In this document: piece after piece, positions 26,068-33,496 of the stretch
Layout: each line of letters starts with the position of its first letter
Position numbering within the stretch: position 1 is the stretch's first letter
Source of the DNA: Heliomicrobium gestii
Lineage (GTDB): Bacteria; Bacillota; Desulfitobacteriia; Heliobacteriales; Heliobacteriaceae
Assembly: GCF_009877435.1 (NCBI RefSeq)
Contig: NZ_WXEX01000010.1
Coordinates: forward strand, 1-64,000
Length of the DNA: 64,000 nt
Reading direction: 5' to 3'
Notes under the pieces: generated by a model
What the model was told of the DNA's origin: nothing
Databases searched by the model: none
Seen by the model: only the letters and a program-made list of their open reading frames with translations
Program-made: the position numbers and the translations under genes

Positions 26068-26328
26068 ATGGAAGTGCTCAAAGTATCAGCCAAATCCAGC
26101 CCGAACCGAGTGGCAGGCGCCTTGGCCGGCGTGCTAAGAGAGCGAGGCGGCGCCGAGATCCAGGCCATCGGGGCGGGCGCCCTGAACCAGGCAGTCAAGG
26201 CGGTGGCCATTGCGCGCGGTTTTGAAGCCCTCCGGGGTGTAGACCTCATCTGTATCCCTGCCTTCACAGACATCCAGATCGATGGCGAAGAGCGGACGGC
26301 GATTAAGCTGATCGTAGAACCGCGCTGA
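26068..26328 (+). CDS. spoVS: Stage V sporulation protein S
   Basis: An 86-aa Alba-fold protein, the usual full length of SpoVS, which in Bacillus is needed for spore coat assembly and core dehydration and whose gene is under sigma-H. The sequence MEVLKVSAKSSPNRVAGALA and the ending IKLIVEPR are diagnostic. ATG follows AGGGAGGCCGT. A possible promoter TTGAAA-N17-TAATCT lies at 25989-26017 in an AT-rich stretch; no clear sigma-H box was found. Its presence indicates an endospore former. Confidence 0.98.
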   Translation: MEVLKVSAKSSPNRVAGALAGVLRERGGAEIQAIGAGALNQAVKAVAIARGFEALRGVDLICIPAFTDIQIDGEERTAIKLIVEPR

Positions 26329-26356
26329 CGAGCCGTTTACAGCCTGCCTACATAGG

Positions 26357-26395
26357 ACCTGCCTCTTTGCGGGCAGGTTTCTTGCTTTTTGAGAC
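26357..26395 (+). terminator. Rho-independent terminator after spoVS
   Basis: Stem acctgcc (26357-26363) with ggcaggt (26372-26378), then a T-rich tract ttcttgcttttt. It ends the spoVS transcript. Confidence 0.8.
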
Positions 26396-26431
26396 TTTTG
26401 TCCTGCTTCGATGTCATGTCAGAAGGAGACC

Positions 26432-27451
26432 ATGAGGTTTGATGATATGAAAAAGGGAGAATCCATCACATCTTTGCAGGAGAAGGGAAGCCCCTTGATC
26501 CAGGTTGCCGATGCCCATTGTGATACCCTTTTGAAGGTTTGCGACGATGGCTTCTCCCTTTTCGATCAAGCCGGCGGCGCCGTCTGCGTCCGGGGACTGC
26601 AAGCGGGAGGGGTGGCGTTGCAATTTTTCGCCGCCTATATCGGCGAGGCCTATAAACCCTATGGGAGCCTCCGGCGTACACTGGAACTGATCGACGCCTA
26701 TCACCGGATGATCCGGGAGAACCGCGACGTTCTCTTTTCTTTGTGTTGGAAAGAGGAACTCGCCGACACGGGGACCCGCTGCGGCGCATTGCTGGCAATT
26801 GAGGGCGGCGAAGCGCTGGAAGGCTCTCTCGACCTGCTGGATATCCTCTTTCGTCTCGGTGTCCGCTCCATAGGGTTGACCTGGAACCAGCGCAACCTTC
26901 TGGCCGACGGGAGTTGGGAGGAAGCAAGCAAAGGCGGCTTAACCCGTTTTGGGCGGCAGGTCGTTGAACGGATGGAGTACCTGGGAATGGTTGTCGATGC
27001 CGCCCATATCGCTCCGGCCGGTTTCTGGGATCTCAGTGCGTTGTGCCAGCGCCCCTGGCTGGTTTCCCATACCTGTTGCCGCAGTCTGCACGATCACCCC
27101 CGCAACATCGATGACCGGCAGATCGCTGCATTGGCGGCGCGGGGCGGCGTCATGGGGATCACCTTCTATCCGGACTTCCTCGGTGATGCCAGGGCCGGCG
27201 TGAAGGCAGTTGCCGATCACATCGAGCAGGCCTGCCAGGCTGGCGGCGGCTATGAACATGTCGGCATCGGCAGCGATTTTGACGGCGCTGACCGTTACGC
27301 CCTCGGCTTGGAGGGGGCTGAGCGTTTTCCGCGCTTGTGGGAGGCCTTGGGAGAAAGAGGCTTCTCTGACGAGCAGATTCGAGCGATTGGGTCGGGCAAC
27401 CTGATGCGCCTGCTGGCCAAGAACCTCCCGGATCGACCGGTTGAACCGTAA
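26432..27451 (+). CDS. Membrane dipeptidase (peptidase family M19)
   Basis: A 339-aa zinc dipeptidase of the renal dipeptidase family, hydrolysing dipeptides including those with D-residues. Zinc-binding elements seen: the HxD motif in DAHCDT, the bridging Glu in AIEGGEAL, VSHTCCRS and GIGSDFDG. No signal peptide, so cytoplasmic. The start is uncertain: ATG 26432 is chosen, next to AAGGAG but with only 3 nt between; ATG 26411 and ATG 26447 are in frame. Homologues are often found in Firmicutes that recycle wall peptides or process small metabolites. It is followed by a small cysteine-rich gene and an aminotransferase. Confidence 0.93.
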   Translation: MRFDDMKKGESITSLQEKGSPLIQVADAHCDTLLKVCDDGFSLFDQAGGAVCVRGLQAGGVALQFFAAYIGEAYKPYGSLRRTLELIDAYHRMIRENRDVLFSLCWKEELADTGTRCGALLAIEGGEALEGSLDLLDILFRLGVRSIGLTWNQRNLLADGSWEEASKGGLTRFGRQVVERMEYLGMVVDAAHIAPAGFWDLSALCQRPWLVSHTCCRSLHDHPRNIDDRQIAALAARGGVMGITFYPDFLGDARAGVKAVADHIEQACQAGGGYEHVGIGSDFDGADRYALGLEGAERFPRLWEALGERGFSDEQIRAIGSGNLMRLLAKNLPDRPVEP

Positions 27452-27549
27452 CAAGGGTTTGGCCTGGAAAAACGTGAGGTTCCTGTGTATGGCCAATAGA
27501 GGTGGAAGCAAAGAATAAGTGCAAGGAACGGAACGAAGGGGGAGGCCGC

Positions 27550-27675
27550 ATGGAGCGTCGAGACCTCCATTGTGAACATTGCCTATACGCCGAACGTTTT
27601 GGAGATTGTCTGCCTTGCAATGAATGCTCCGATGGCAGTGAATACGAGCCGTCGATAGAAAAAGAAAGGGATTAA
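27550..27675 (+). CDS. Cysteine-rich small protein, 41 aa
   Basis: A short gene with a strong ribosome site (GGGGGAGG, 5 nt before the ATG) encoding 41 residues with five cysteines: Cys8-x2-Cys11 and Cys20-x2-Cys23-x2-Cys26, plus His7 and His10. The C-terminal third is acidic. The pattern suggests a zinc ribbon/knuckle or a small metal-binding protein. It is not part of a larger frame and ends at TAA 27673. It lies 98 nt after the dipeptidase gene, and the aminotransferase promoter starts right after its stop codon. I know no family for it; it is called a gene because of the ribosome site and the cysteine spacing. Confidence 0.6.
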   Translation: MERRDLHCEHCLYAERFGDCLPCNECSDGSEYEPSIEKERD

Positions 27676-27679
27676 AACC

Positions 27680-27709
27680 TTGAAACATCCCCCGCTGTAG
27701 GTCTAGAAT
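27680..27709 (+). promoter_or_regulatory. Sigma-A promoter of the aminotransferase gene
   Basis: TTGAAA (27680-27685), an 18-nt spacer and TAGAAT (27704-27709), 38 nt before the ATG. The spacer contains CCCCCGCT (27689-27696), which is complementary to AGCGGGGG (27729-27736) at the ribosome-binding site; the two form an inverted repeat around the start of transcription. Confidence 0.65.
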
Positions 27710-27747
27710 GAAAGGTAGCATTTTTTTAAGCGGGGGAGATACATACC

Positions 27748-28929
27748 ATGTTTGATTGGAAACCGGCACGTCGAATGGCCAACCTCTCGTCTGCCATGTT
27801 CTCGCGTATGGATGCGTTGCGGCAAGAGGTGGAAGGCGGCGGCGTTGATGTGATTAATCTTGGCATCGGCAGCCCTGATCGTCCTCCGGCCCCCCATGTG
27901 CGGCAGGCCCTGATGGACGGTCTGGCCCGAGACGATGCCTTTGGGTATGCATTGACAGACGGGCTGATGGAGTTCAAGAGCGCTGTTGCCGATTGGTATC
28001 AACAACGGTTCGGAGTGACCCTTGACCCGAAGACAGAGGTCCTCTCCCTCATGGGATCCCAGGACGGTCTCGGTCATCTCGGTTTGGCCCTGTTAGATCC
28101 CGGTGACATCACCCTCGTCCCCGATCCGGGATACCCCATCTACTCAGCCGGTGTTCTTCTCGCCGAAGGCGTGCCGTATCCGCTACCGCTGGAACGAGAA
28201 AAGAACTACCTGCCTGATTTTGACGCCATTCCGGAAGAGGTCTTGCAACGGGCCAAGTTGATGATCCTGAACTATCCCAGCAATCCGATGGCCGCCACGG
28301 CGGAATTGGAGTTTTTCGCTCGTGTCGTCGACTTTGCGCGCCGCAACAGCATCATCGTGTTGCATGACGTGGCCTATTCGGAACTGGCCTATGACGGCTA
28401 TCGTCCTGTCAGCTTCTTGCAAGCGCCGGGGGCCAAAGAGGTGGGTATTGAGTTCCACTCTGTCTCCAAATCCTATAACCTGGCCGGCTGCCGTTTGGGC
28501 ATGGCTGTGGGCAACCGGGAGGTTCTTGCCGTTCTGGCTAACCTGAAATCCAACATCGATTACGGCGTCTTTAAGGCGGTGCAATGGGCAGCTGTGGCTG
28601 CGTTGCGCGGACCGCAGGCCATGGTTGAGGAAAACGCCAAGGCCTACCAGCGCCGGCGTGATGTGCTCGTCGATGGGTTGGCTCGCATCGGCTGGCAGAT
28701 GGATAAGCCGAAGGCCTCCATGTTCGTCTGGGCGCCCGTGCCAGAGGGATTTGCCTCTTCTTTCGCCTTTGCCGAGGAGCTGCTGCGGGAAACGGGCGTG
28801 CTGGTCGTGCCGGGTAACGCTTTTGGTGAGCGGGGCGAGGGGTATGTCCGCATCGCCCTGGTCGTTTCCGAGGAGCGCCTGGCCGAGGCTGTCGATCGGA
28901 TCGCCAAACGGTATCGTTTCGCCGGTTGA
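27748..28929 (+). CDS. PLP-dependent aminotransferase, class I/II (DapL-like)
   Basis: A 393-aa fold-type I aminotransferase, closest in pattern to LL-diaminopimelate/aspartate aminotransferases. Substrate-binding NLGIGSPD near residue 37, NYPSNP (Asn of the cofactor site) near 172, the Schiff-base Lys in SVSKSYNLAGCRLG near 235, and the C-terminal Arg in YVRIALV near 371. It could be LL-diaminopimelate aminotransferase in lysine/peptidoglycan synthesis, or a general alanine/aspartate-type transaminase; there is no dap gene nearby to decide. ATG follows GCGGGGGAG. Own promoter at 27680. Confidence 0.9.
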   Translation: MFDWKPARRMANLSSAMFSRMDALRQEVEGGGVDVINLGIGSPDRPPAPHVRQALMDGLARDDAFGYALTDGLMEFKSAVADWYQQRFGVTLDPKTEVLSLMGSQDGLGHLGLALLDPGDITLVPDPGYPIYSAGVLLAEGVPYPLPLEREKNYLPDFDAIPEEVLQRAKLMILNYPSNPMAATAELEFFARVVDFARRNSIIVLHDVAYSELAYDGYRPVSFLQAPGAKEVGIEFHSVSKSYNLAGCRLGMAVGNREVLAVLANLKSNIDYGVFKAVQWAAVAALRGPQAMVEENAKAYQRRRDVLVDGLARIGWQMDKPKASMFVWAPVPEGFASSFAFAEELLRETGVLVVPGNAFGERGEGYVRIALVVSEERLAEAVDRIAKRYRFAG

Positions 28930-29008
28930 TCGAAGTCTCTCTTATGGGATAGTTCGCCTGCCTTTGACATAAAATGGTGATAAGACACAGGCAGGAGGGC
29001 GTGGCGTC

Positions 29009-29284
29009 ATGGGAGAAGGAAATCGTGAACCGCTGGAGGCGTTGCAGGATGAAGTGGACTACCTGCGCTCGCGGCTACATCAGTTGAGGCTCAGTCGCCG
29101 CGTGTTGATGGCGTTGCTGGAGACGGTGGACAGTGAACGGCGGGACGCCATCGCTCGCCTGGAGGCCGAAAACCGCCGCCTGAGGCGCTCAAGACGGGAC
29201 GATTTGGAGAAACTATCCCTGATCCGCAGTGACGACAGAAAAGTTCTTTGGATTTGCAGGAATGACTCAAAAGACGGCGAATAA
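29009..29284 (+). CDS. Short coiled-coil protein of unknown function
   Basis: A 91-aa highly charged protein (many Arg, Glu, Leu), predicted as one long coiled coil over about residues 8-70, with heptad leucines. No cysteine pattern except one near the C terminus. ATG follows GCAGGAGGG. CCTGCCT at 28957-28963 is complementary to AGGCAGG at 28989-28995, which overlaps the ribosome site. It ends 26 nt before the cobalamin riboswitch aptamer, so the riboswitch promoter may lie within its 3' part. I do not recognise the family. Confidence 0.65.
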   Translation: MGEGNREPLEALQDEVDYLRSRLHQLRLSRRVLMALLETVDSERRDAIARLEAENRRLRRSRRDDLEKLSLIRSDDRKVLWICRNDSKDGE

Positions 29285-29299
29285 TTTTATGTATCACAT

Positions 29300-29576
29300 T
29301 ACGCATATTCGGGGCAGGCGTCACTCACTGTGACGCAGGGAAGTCGGTGTGAATCCGACGCGGTGCCGCCACTGTGACGGGGAGGGCGCTTCTATGACCA
29401 CCGGGGAACCGGGAAGGCGAAGCGGTTGATGAACCTGAGCCAGGAGACCTGACTGCCCCCACCGCAAGAACCCGCGCGCTACGGGGGAGGTGACCGGACC
29501 GGGGAATGGTCTGTTGATTTCCCAGGTTTGTATTTGTGTCAAATCCCACACCTTGCAAAGGGGTGTGGTTTTTTTA
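29300..29576 (+). promoter_or_regulatory. Cobalamin (AdoCbl) riboswitch with terminator platform
   Basis: The aptamer spans about 29311-29459: P1 closes with GGGGCAG (29311-29317) and CTGCCCC (29453-29459); the conserved core GCCGCCACTGTGA is at 29365-29377 and the B12 box AGCCAGGAGACCTGAC at 29438-29453. A perfect arm gcgtcac/gtgacgc lies at the 5' side. The expression platform ends in an intrinsic terminator (29545-29575) immediately before cbiD, so binding of adenosylcobalamin should end transcription and shut off the cob genes. All signatures are seen directly; the class is certain, the exact ligand preference inferred. Confidence 0.96.
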
Positions 29577-30768
29577 TGGGCGGGGAGAGTGGGAACAACT
29601 GCGAAAAGGCTACACGACAGGATCCTGCGCTGCCGCTGCGGCCAAGGCGGCGACAGGCTTCCTCTACGGAACGCTTGCCGGGACAACCATTGACGCGACA
29701 GAGCTTCCCGCTGATTCGAAGATGCCGATCGACATCCCGCTGCCGCTGGGCGGCCGGTTGATCGTCCAAGCGGAGCGGGTGGAAGAGCAGGCGCCTTCTG
29801 TTGCCGTGAGCGAGAGCGTCACCTGCCAGGTGATCAAAGACGGCGGTGACGACCCTGACGCCACCCATGGCTTGGCGATTCGCGTGACCGCCTTGCCTGC
29901 GCCGGACGGGATACACATCGACGGGGGGCTGGGCGTCGGTCGGGTGACCAAGCCTGGCTTGGCCATACCGGTTGGGGAAGCGGCCATCAATCCGACGCCG
30001 CGCGCCATGATCACCGCCGCTGTGGGGGAAACGCTCCCTCCTGGACGGGGGGTTCGCCTGATCGTCTGGGTTCCTGAGGGGGAACGGGTCGGCCCATCGA
30101 CATTAAATCCCCGCTTGGGCGTTGTTGGCGGCATCTCCATCTTGGGAACGACGGGCATCGTCAATCCCATGTCAGAAGAGGCCTTCAAACACAGCCTGGA
30201 ACCGCAGATCGATGTGGCTCTTGCTGCCGGTCACCGGACTCTCCTGCTCACACCGGGTCACATGGGGCGGCGGGGATTGGAGCAGCGGGGAGCGCCCTCA
30301 GACGCCGTCGTGCTGACGAGCAACTTCATCGGTCATATGCTGGACGCCTGCGCCCAAAAAGGCGTCCGGGAGGTTCTGCTCTGGGGGCATGTGGGCAAGC
30401 TGGTCAAGGTGGCTGGCGGCATCTTCCACACCCACAGCCGGATCGCCGACGGGCGCCGAGAGATCATCGCCGCCCATGCCGCCGTCTGCGGACTGCCCCT
30501 TGAACTCGTCAAGGAGCTGTTGGAGGCCAACACGGCGGAAGCGGCGGTGGACCTGCTGACGAAGGCCGGACGACGCAACTTCTTCGATCACCTGGCCGAT
30601 GTGGCTGCCGAAAAGGCGGCTGAACGTTTTCGCGGAACTGTTTCTGTCATATTCACAGATTTGAAGGGAGAACCGCTAGGGTGGAGTCGTCAAGCAACGC
30701 TTCCGGGACTGGACCGGGATTTCCGGTCACCGTCGTCGGCATCGGACCCGGCACAGACGAATATTTGA
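29536..30768 (+). CDS. cbiD: Cobalt-precorrin-5B C1-methyltransferase CbiD
   Basis: SAM-dependent methylation of C1 of cobalt-precorrin-5B in the anaerobic B12 pathway. The conserved core starts at LRKGYTTGSCAAAAAKAA and includes KLVKVAGGIFHTHSR. Start assignment is doubtful: GTG 29536 (given here) and GTG 29563 are the only ATG/GTG/TTG codons in frame, but both lie in the riboswitch terminator, and the residues they add are encoded by the hairpin and its T tract. A CTG at 29599 (29599-30768, 389 aa) has GGGGAGAG 9 nt upstream and begins exactly at the conserved LRKGYTTGS; it may be the true start. First gene of the riboswitch-controlled run; its end overlaps cbiET by 88 nt. Confidence 0.93.
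   Translation: MSNPTPCKGVWFFYGRGEWEQLRKGYTTGSCAAAAAKAATGFLYGTLAGTTIDATELPADSKMPIDIPLPLGGRLIVQAERVEEQAPSVAVSESVTCQVIKDGGDDPDATHGLAIRVTALPAPDGIHIDGGLGVGRVTKPGLAIPVGEAAINPTPRAMITAAVGETLPPGRGVRLIVWVPEGERVGPSTLNPRLGVVGGISILGTTGIVNPMSEEAFKHSLEPQIDVALAAGHRTLLLTPGHMGRRGLEQRGAPSDAVVLTSNFIGHMLDACAQKGVREVLLWGHVGKLVKVAGGIFHTHSRIADGRREIIAAHAAVCGLPLELVKELLEANTAEAAVDLLTKAGRRNFFDHLADVAAEKAAERFRGTVSVIFTDLKGEPLGWSRQATLPGLDRDFRSPSSASDPAQTNI
29545..29575 (+). terminator. Riboswitch-controlled terminator before cbiD
   Basis: A 7-bp stem (ccacacc 29546-29552, ggtgtgg 29562-29568), a 9-nt loop and seven T. It overlaps the two conventional start codons in the cbiD frame. Confidence 0.9.
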
Positions 30769-32015
30769 CACCGGCCGCGCTGCAAGCCGTGGAGGAGGCC
30801 GATGTGCTCGTCGGAGGTCCTCGCGCGCTGGCGCTTTTTGCCAGATTCAACAAACCAGGCCGGATCATCGACCGCCATCTAAACGAACTGATCGAGTATA
30901 TCGCTGTTGAGCGGTTATCAGGGCGTGTCGCTGTCCTCGTCTCCGGCGATCCCGGCTATTACAGCCTGTTGCCCCGTCTCACCGGCGCCCTCGGCGCCGA
31001 AGCGCTCCGGGTCATCCCAGGACTTAGTTCCTTGCAGATGGCCTTTGCCCGTCTCAAGCTGCCCTGGCAGGAGGCGACATGGAAGAGCATGCACGGTCGC
31101 CCTATGGAGGATGTCCTTGCCGCCCTCGACCATGCGGGCTGGGTTGCTTTCCTGACCGATCCGGACCATTCACCGGAAGCCATCGCCGCCTACCTGGATG
31201 CTCGGGGGGAGGGGGAGCGACGGGCTTTTGTGACGCGGAATCTTGGCTATGAAGACGAAACCGTCGAAGAGGGTACTGTACATACAATTGCACTCGTGAA
31301 CACAGGCGCGTACAGGCCGGCTGTGTTGATCGTCCGTGGGGGCGTTGACGCCCGAACGGACCGCCGGGAGGGGATGCAACCGAATCCCCTTCCGGCGATC
31401 CTGCCAGGCGACGGTTCGATGGGCTCTTCCCCTTCGATCGCCGCCATCGGATTGCCTGATGACGTCTTCATCCGAGGTCAGGTTCCCATGACCAAATCGG
31501 ACATCCGGGCGCTCACCCTGGTGCGAGCGCAGATCGGCCCTGGTGATATCGTCTGGGATGTCGGGGCCGGCACCGGATCGATCAGTGTGGAAGCGGCCTT
31601 GCAGGCGCGGGGCGGCCAGGTCTTCGCTGTCGAGCGTGGCCTGGTCGGTTGTGACCTGATCGAAGCCAACGGGCGGAAGCAGGGCGTGGACAATCTCGTC
31701 GTCGTGGCGGGCGAAGCGCCAGAGGCCTTAGGCGACCTGCCGGCGCCGAACGCCGTGATCATCGGCGGCTCCGGCGGAAAATTGCCTGAGATCCTGGAGA
31801 CCATCTGGCGCCGGCTGCAAACGGGCGGTCGGCTCGTCCTCAACGCCGTCACCGTCGAGACGGTGGCCATGGCTACCCATTGGTTGAAACAAAAGGGAAT
31901 TCCCTTTGAAGCAAGTCAAATTCAGGTGAACCGCCTGGACCCGGTCGGTTCGGTTCACCTGTGGAAGAGTCAGAACCCCGTGGTCATCATCTGGACCCGA
32001 AAGGAGAGTGGCTGA
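30681..32015 (+). CDS. Fused CbiE-CbiT: cobalt-precorrin-7 C5-/C15-methyltransferase (decarboxylating)
   Basis: A 444-aa fusion equivalent to CobL. Residues about 15-215 are the CbiE methyltransferase (tetrapyrrole methylase fold, VTVVGIGPG and SGDPGYYS); about 260-440 are CbiT (Rossmann methyltransferase, DVGAGTGSISVEAAL), which also decarboxylates the C12 acetate. In many Firmicutes cbiE and cbiT are separate genes. The GTG at 30681 is the only start codon ahead of the domain; it lies 88 nt inside cbiD in another frame, with GAAGGGAG upstream. The stop abuts the cbiL ATG. Confidence 0.95.
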   Translation: MESSSNASGTGPGFPVTVVGIGPGTDEYLTPAALQAVEEADVLVGGPRALALFARFNKPGRIIDRHLNELIEYIAVERLSGRVAVLVSGDPGYYSLLPRLTGALGAEALRVIPGLSSLQMAFARLKLPWQEATWKSMHGRPMEDVLAALDHAGWVAFLTDPDHSPEAIAAYLDARGEGERRAFVTRNLGYEDETVEEGTVHTIALVNTGAYRPAVLIVRGGVDARTDRREGMQPNPLPAILPGDGSMGSSPSIAAIGLPDDVFIRGQVPMTKSDIRALTLVRAQIGPGDIVWDVGAGTGSISVEAALQARGGQVFAVERGLVGCDLIEANGRKQGVDNLVVVAGEAPEALGDLPAPNAVIIGGSGGKLPEILETIWRRLQTGGRLVLNAVTVETVAMATHWLKQKGIPFEASQIQVNRLDPVGSVHLWKSQNPVVIIWTRKESG

Positions 32016-32732
32016 ATGCTGGGAAGATTTTACGGCATCGGCGTCGGGCCGGGCGATCCGGCGCTGCTGACGCGGCGGGCCGTCGCCCTGTTGGAGACAA
32101 CGCCGGTGATTTTTACGCCTCGTGGCAAAGGGGGCGGCGAAGGGGTGGCCTTGACCATCATTCGCGATGTTTTGCCGGAGACGACAGTGGTGGCGCCGCT
32201 GCACCTGCCCATGACCCAGGATGATCGTCTCTTGCGGGACGCCTGGGAGCAAGCGGCGCGGCAGATTTACGATGTGTTGTCTGCCGGCAAAGACGCCGCC
32301 TTCATCACCATCGGCGACTGTCTGCTTTTCTCCACCTATGGCTACCTATTAAAATCGCTTCGGGCGATTGACCCCGCCATCATCGTCGAGAGCGTGCCGG
32401 GCGTGACCTCCTTTTCCGCCAGCGCTTCCCGGCTGAATCTTCCCCTTGCGGAAGGAGAGGAACCTTTGCTTGTCGTCCCGGCTTTGCGGGATCCCGAGGA
32501 ACTGCGACCGCTCTTGCGGCAGTTTCCCAACCTGGTTCTGATGAAAGTGGCTTCTCGCTTCGACGAGATCTTCCGGGTGTTGCAAGAGGAGGGGCGCGCT
32601 GAATCAGCCGCCTTTGTGACCCGCTGCGGCACGCCGGAGGAACAGATCGTCACCGATCTGGCTTCCCTGGTTGGGCAGAAGCTCGATTATCTCAGCCTGT
32701 TGATCGTTAAAGAAAAGGGGGTGCCAGTATGA
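32016..32732 (+). CDS. cbiL: Cobalt-factor II / precorrin-2 C20-methyltransferase CbiL
   Basis: A 238-aa SAM-dependent methyltransferase acting on C20 of cobalt-precorrin-2. Tetrapyrrole methylase fold with GIGVGPGDP at the N terminus and the ESVPGVTSFSASAS substrate loop; the full length is typical. ATG directly follows the cbiET stop, with AAAGGAGAG upstream. The end overlaps the cbiF ATG by 4 nt. Confidence 0.96.
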   Translation: MLGRFYGIGVGPGDPALLTRRAVALLETTPVIFTPRGKGGGEGVALTIIRDVLPETTVVAPLHLPMTQDDRLLRDAWEQAARQIYDVLSAGKDAAFITIGDCLLFSTYGYLLKSLRAIDPAIIVESVPGVTSFSASASRLNLPLAEGEEPLLVVPALRDPEELRPLLRQFPNLVLMKVASRFDEIFRVLQEEGRAESAAFVTRCGTPEEQIVTDLASLVGQKLDYLSLLIVKEKGVPV

Positions 32733-33496
32733 TCAGCTTTATTGGCGCAGGACCGGGCGATCCCGATCTGATCACTGTCAAGGGACAGAAGCGCCTCGCT
32801 GAGGCCGATGTGGTCATCTTCGCCGGATCGCTCGTCAACCCGGCCGTCCTGCATGTTTGCAAGGCTGGCGCGGAGATCCACGACAGTGCTTCCATGACCC
32901 TTGAAGCGGTGCTGGCCGTCATGAAGCGGGCGGTGGGCGAGGGAAAAAAGGTGGCGCGGGTGCATACGGGCGATCCCAGCATTTACGGCGCTATCCGTGA
33001 ACAGATGGACGCCCTTGACGAACTGGCCATCCCCTATGAGGTGATCCCTGGTGTCAGTTCCTTCTTAGCCGCTGCGGCGAGCCTGCGCAAGGAATTTACC
33101 CTGCCTGATGTGTCCCAGACGGTGATCATCACCCGCTTGGCCGGCCGGACGCCGGTGCCGGAAAAGGAATCCCTGTCCAGCCTGGCGCAGCACAAAGCGT
33201 CCCTGTGCATCTTTCTTAGCACCCATCTGCTGGATCAGGTGACGGCTGAATTGATTTCCGGCGGCTATCGGGAAGACACGCCGGCTGCTGTCGTCTATAA
33301 AGCCTCCTGGCCTGACGAGAAAGCGGTTCAAGGCACCTTGGGCGACATCGCCGGCAAGGTGGCCGAGGCAGGAATCGCCCGGACGGCCATGATCATGGTC
33401 GGCCAGTTTCTCGAAGGCCCCTATAGCCGTTCGCTCCTCTATCACCCCGAGTTCACCCACGGATACCGGGAGGCGGAACGGGGGAGCGGCCAGTGA
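32729..33496 (+). CDS. cbiF: Cobalt-precorrin-4 C11-methyltransferase CbiF
   Basis: A 255-aa SAM-dependent methyltransferase with the CbiF/CobM signatures FIGAGPGDPDLIT, HTGDPSIYGA and VIPGVSSFLAAAA. It methylates C11 before ring contraction products are processed by CbiG. The ATG overlaps the cbiL stop (ATGA) with AAAAGGGGG upstream. Its stop overlaps the cbiG GTG. Confidence 0.97.
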   Translation: MISFIGAGPGDPDLITVKGQKRLAEADVVIFAGSLVNPAVLHVCKAGAEIHDSASMTLEAVLAVMKRAVGEGKKVARVHTGDPSIYGAIREQMDALDELAIPYEVIPGVSSFLAAAASLRKEFTLPDVSQTVIITRLAGRTPVPEKESLSSLAQHKASLCIFLSTHLLDQVTAELISGGYREDTPAAVVYKASWPDEKAVQGTLGDIAGKVAEAGIARTAMIMVGQFLEGPYSRSLLYHPEFTHGYREAERGSGQ

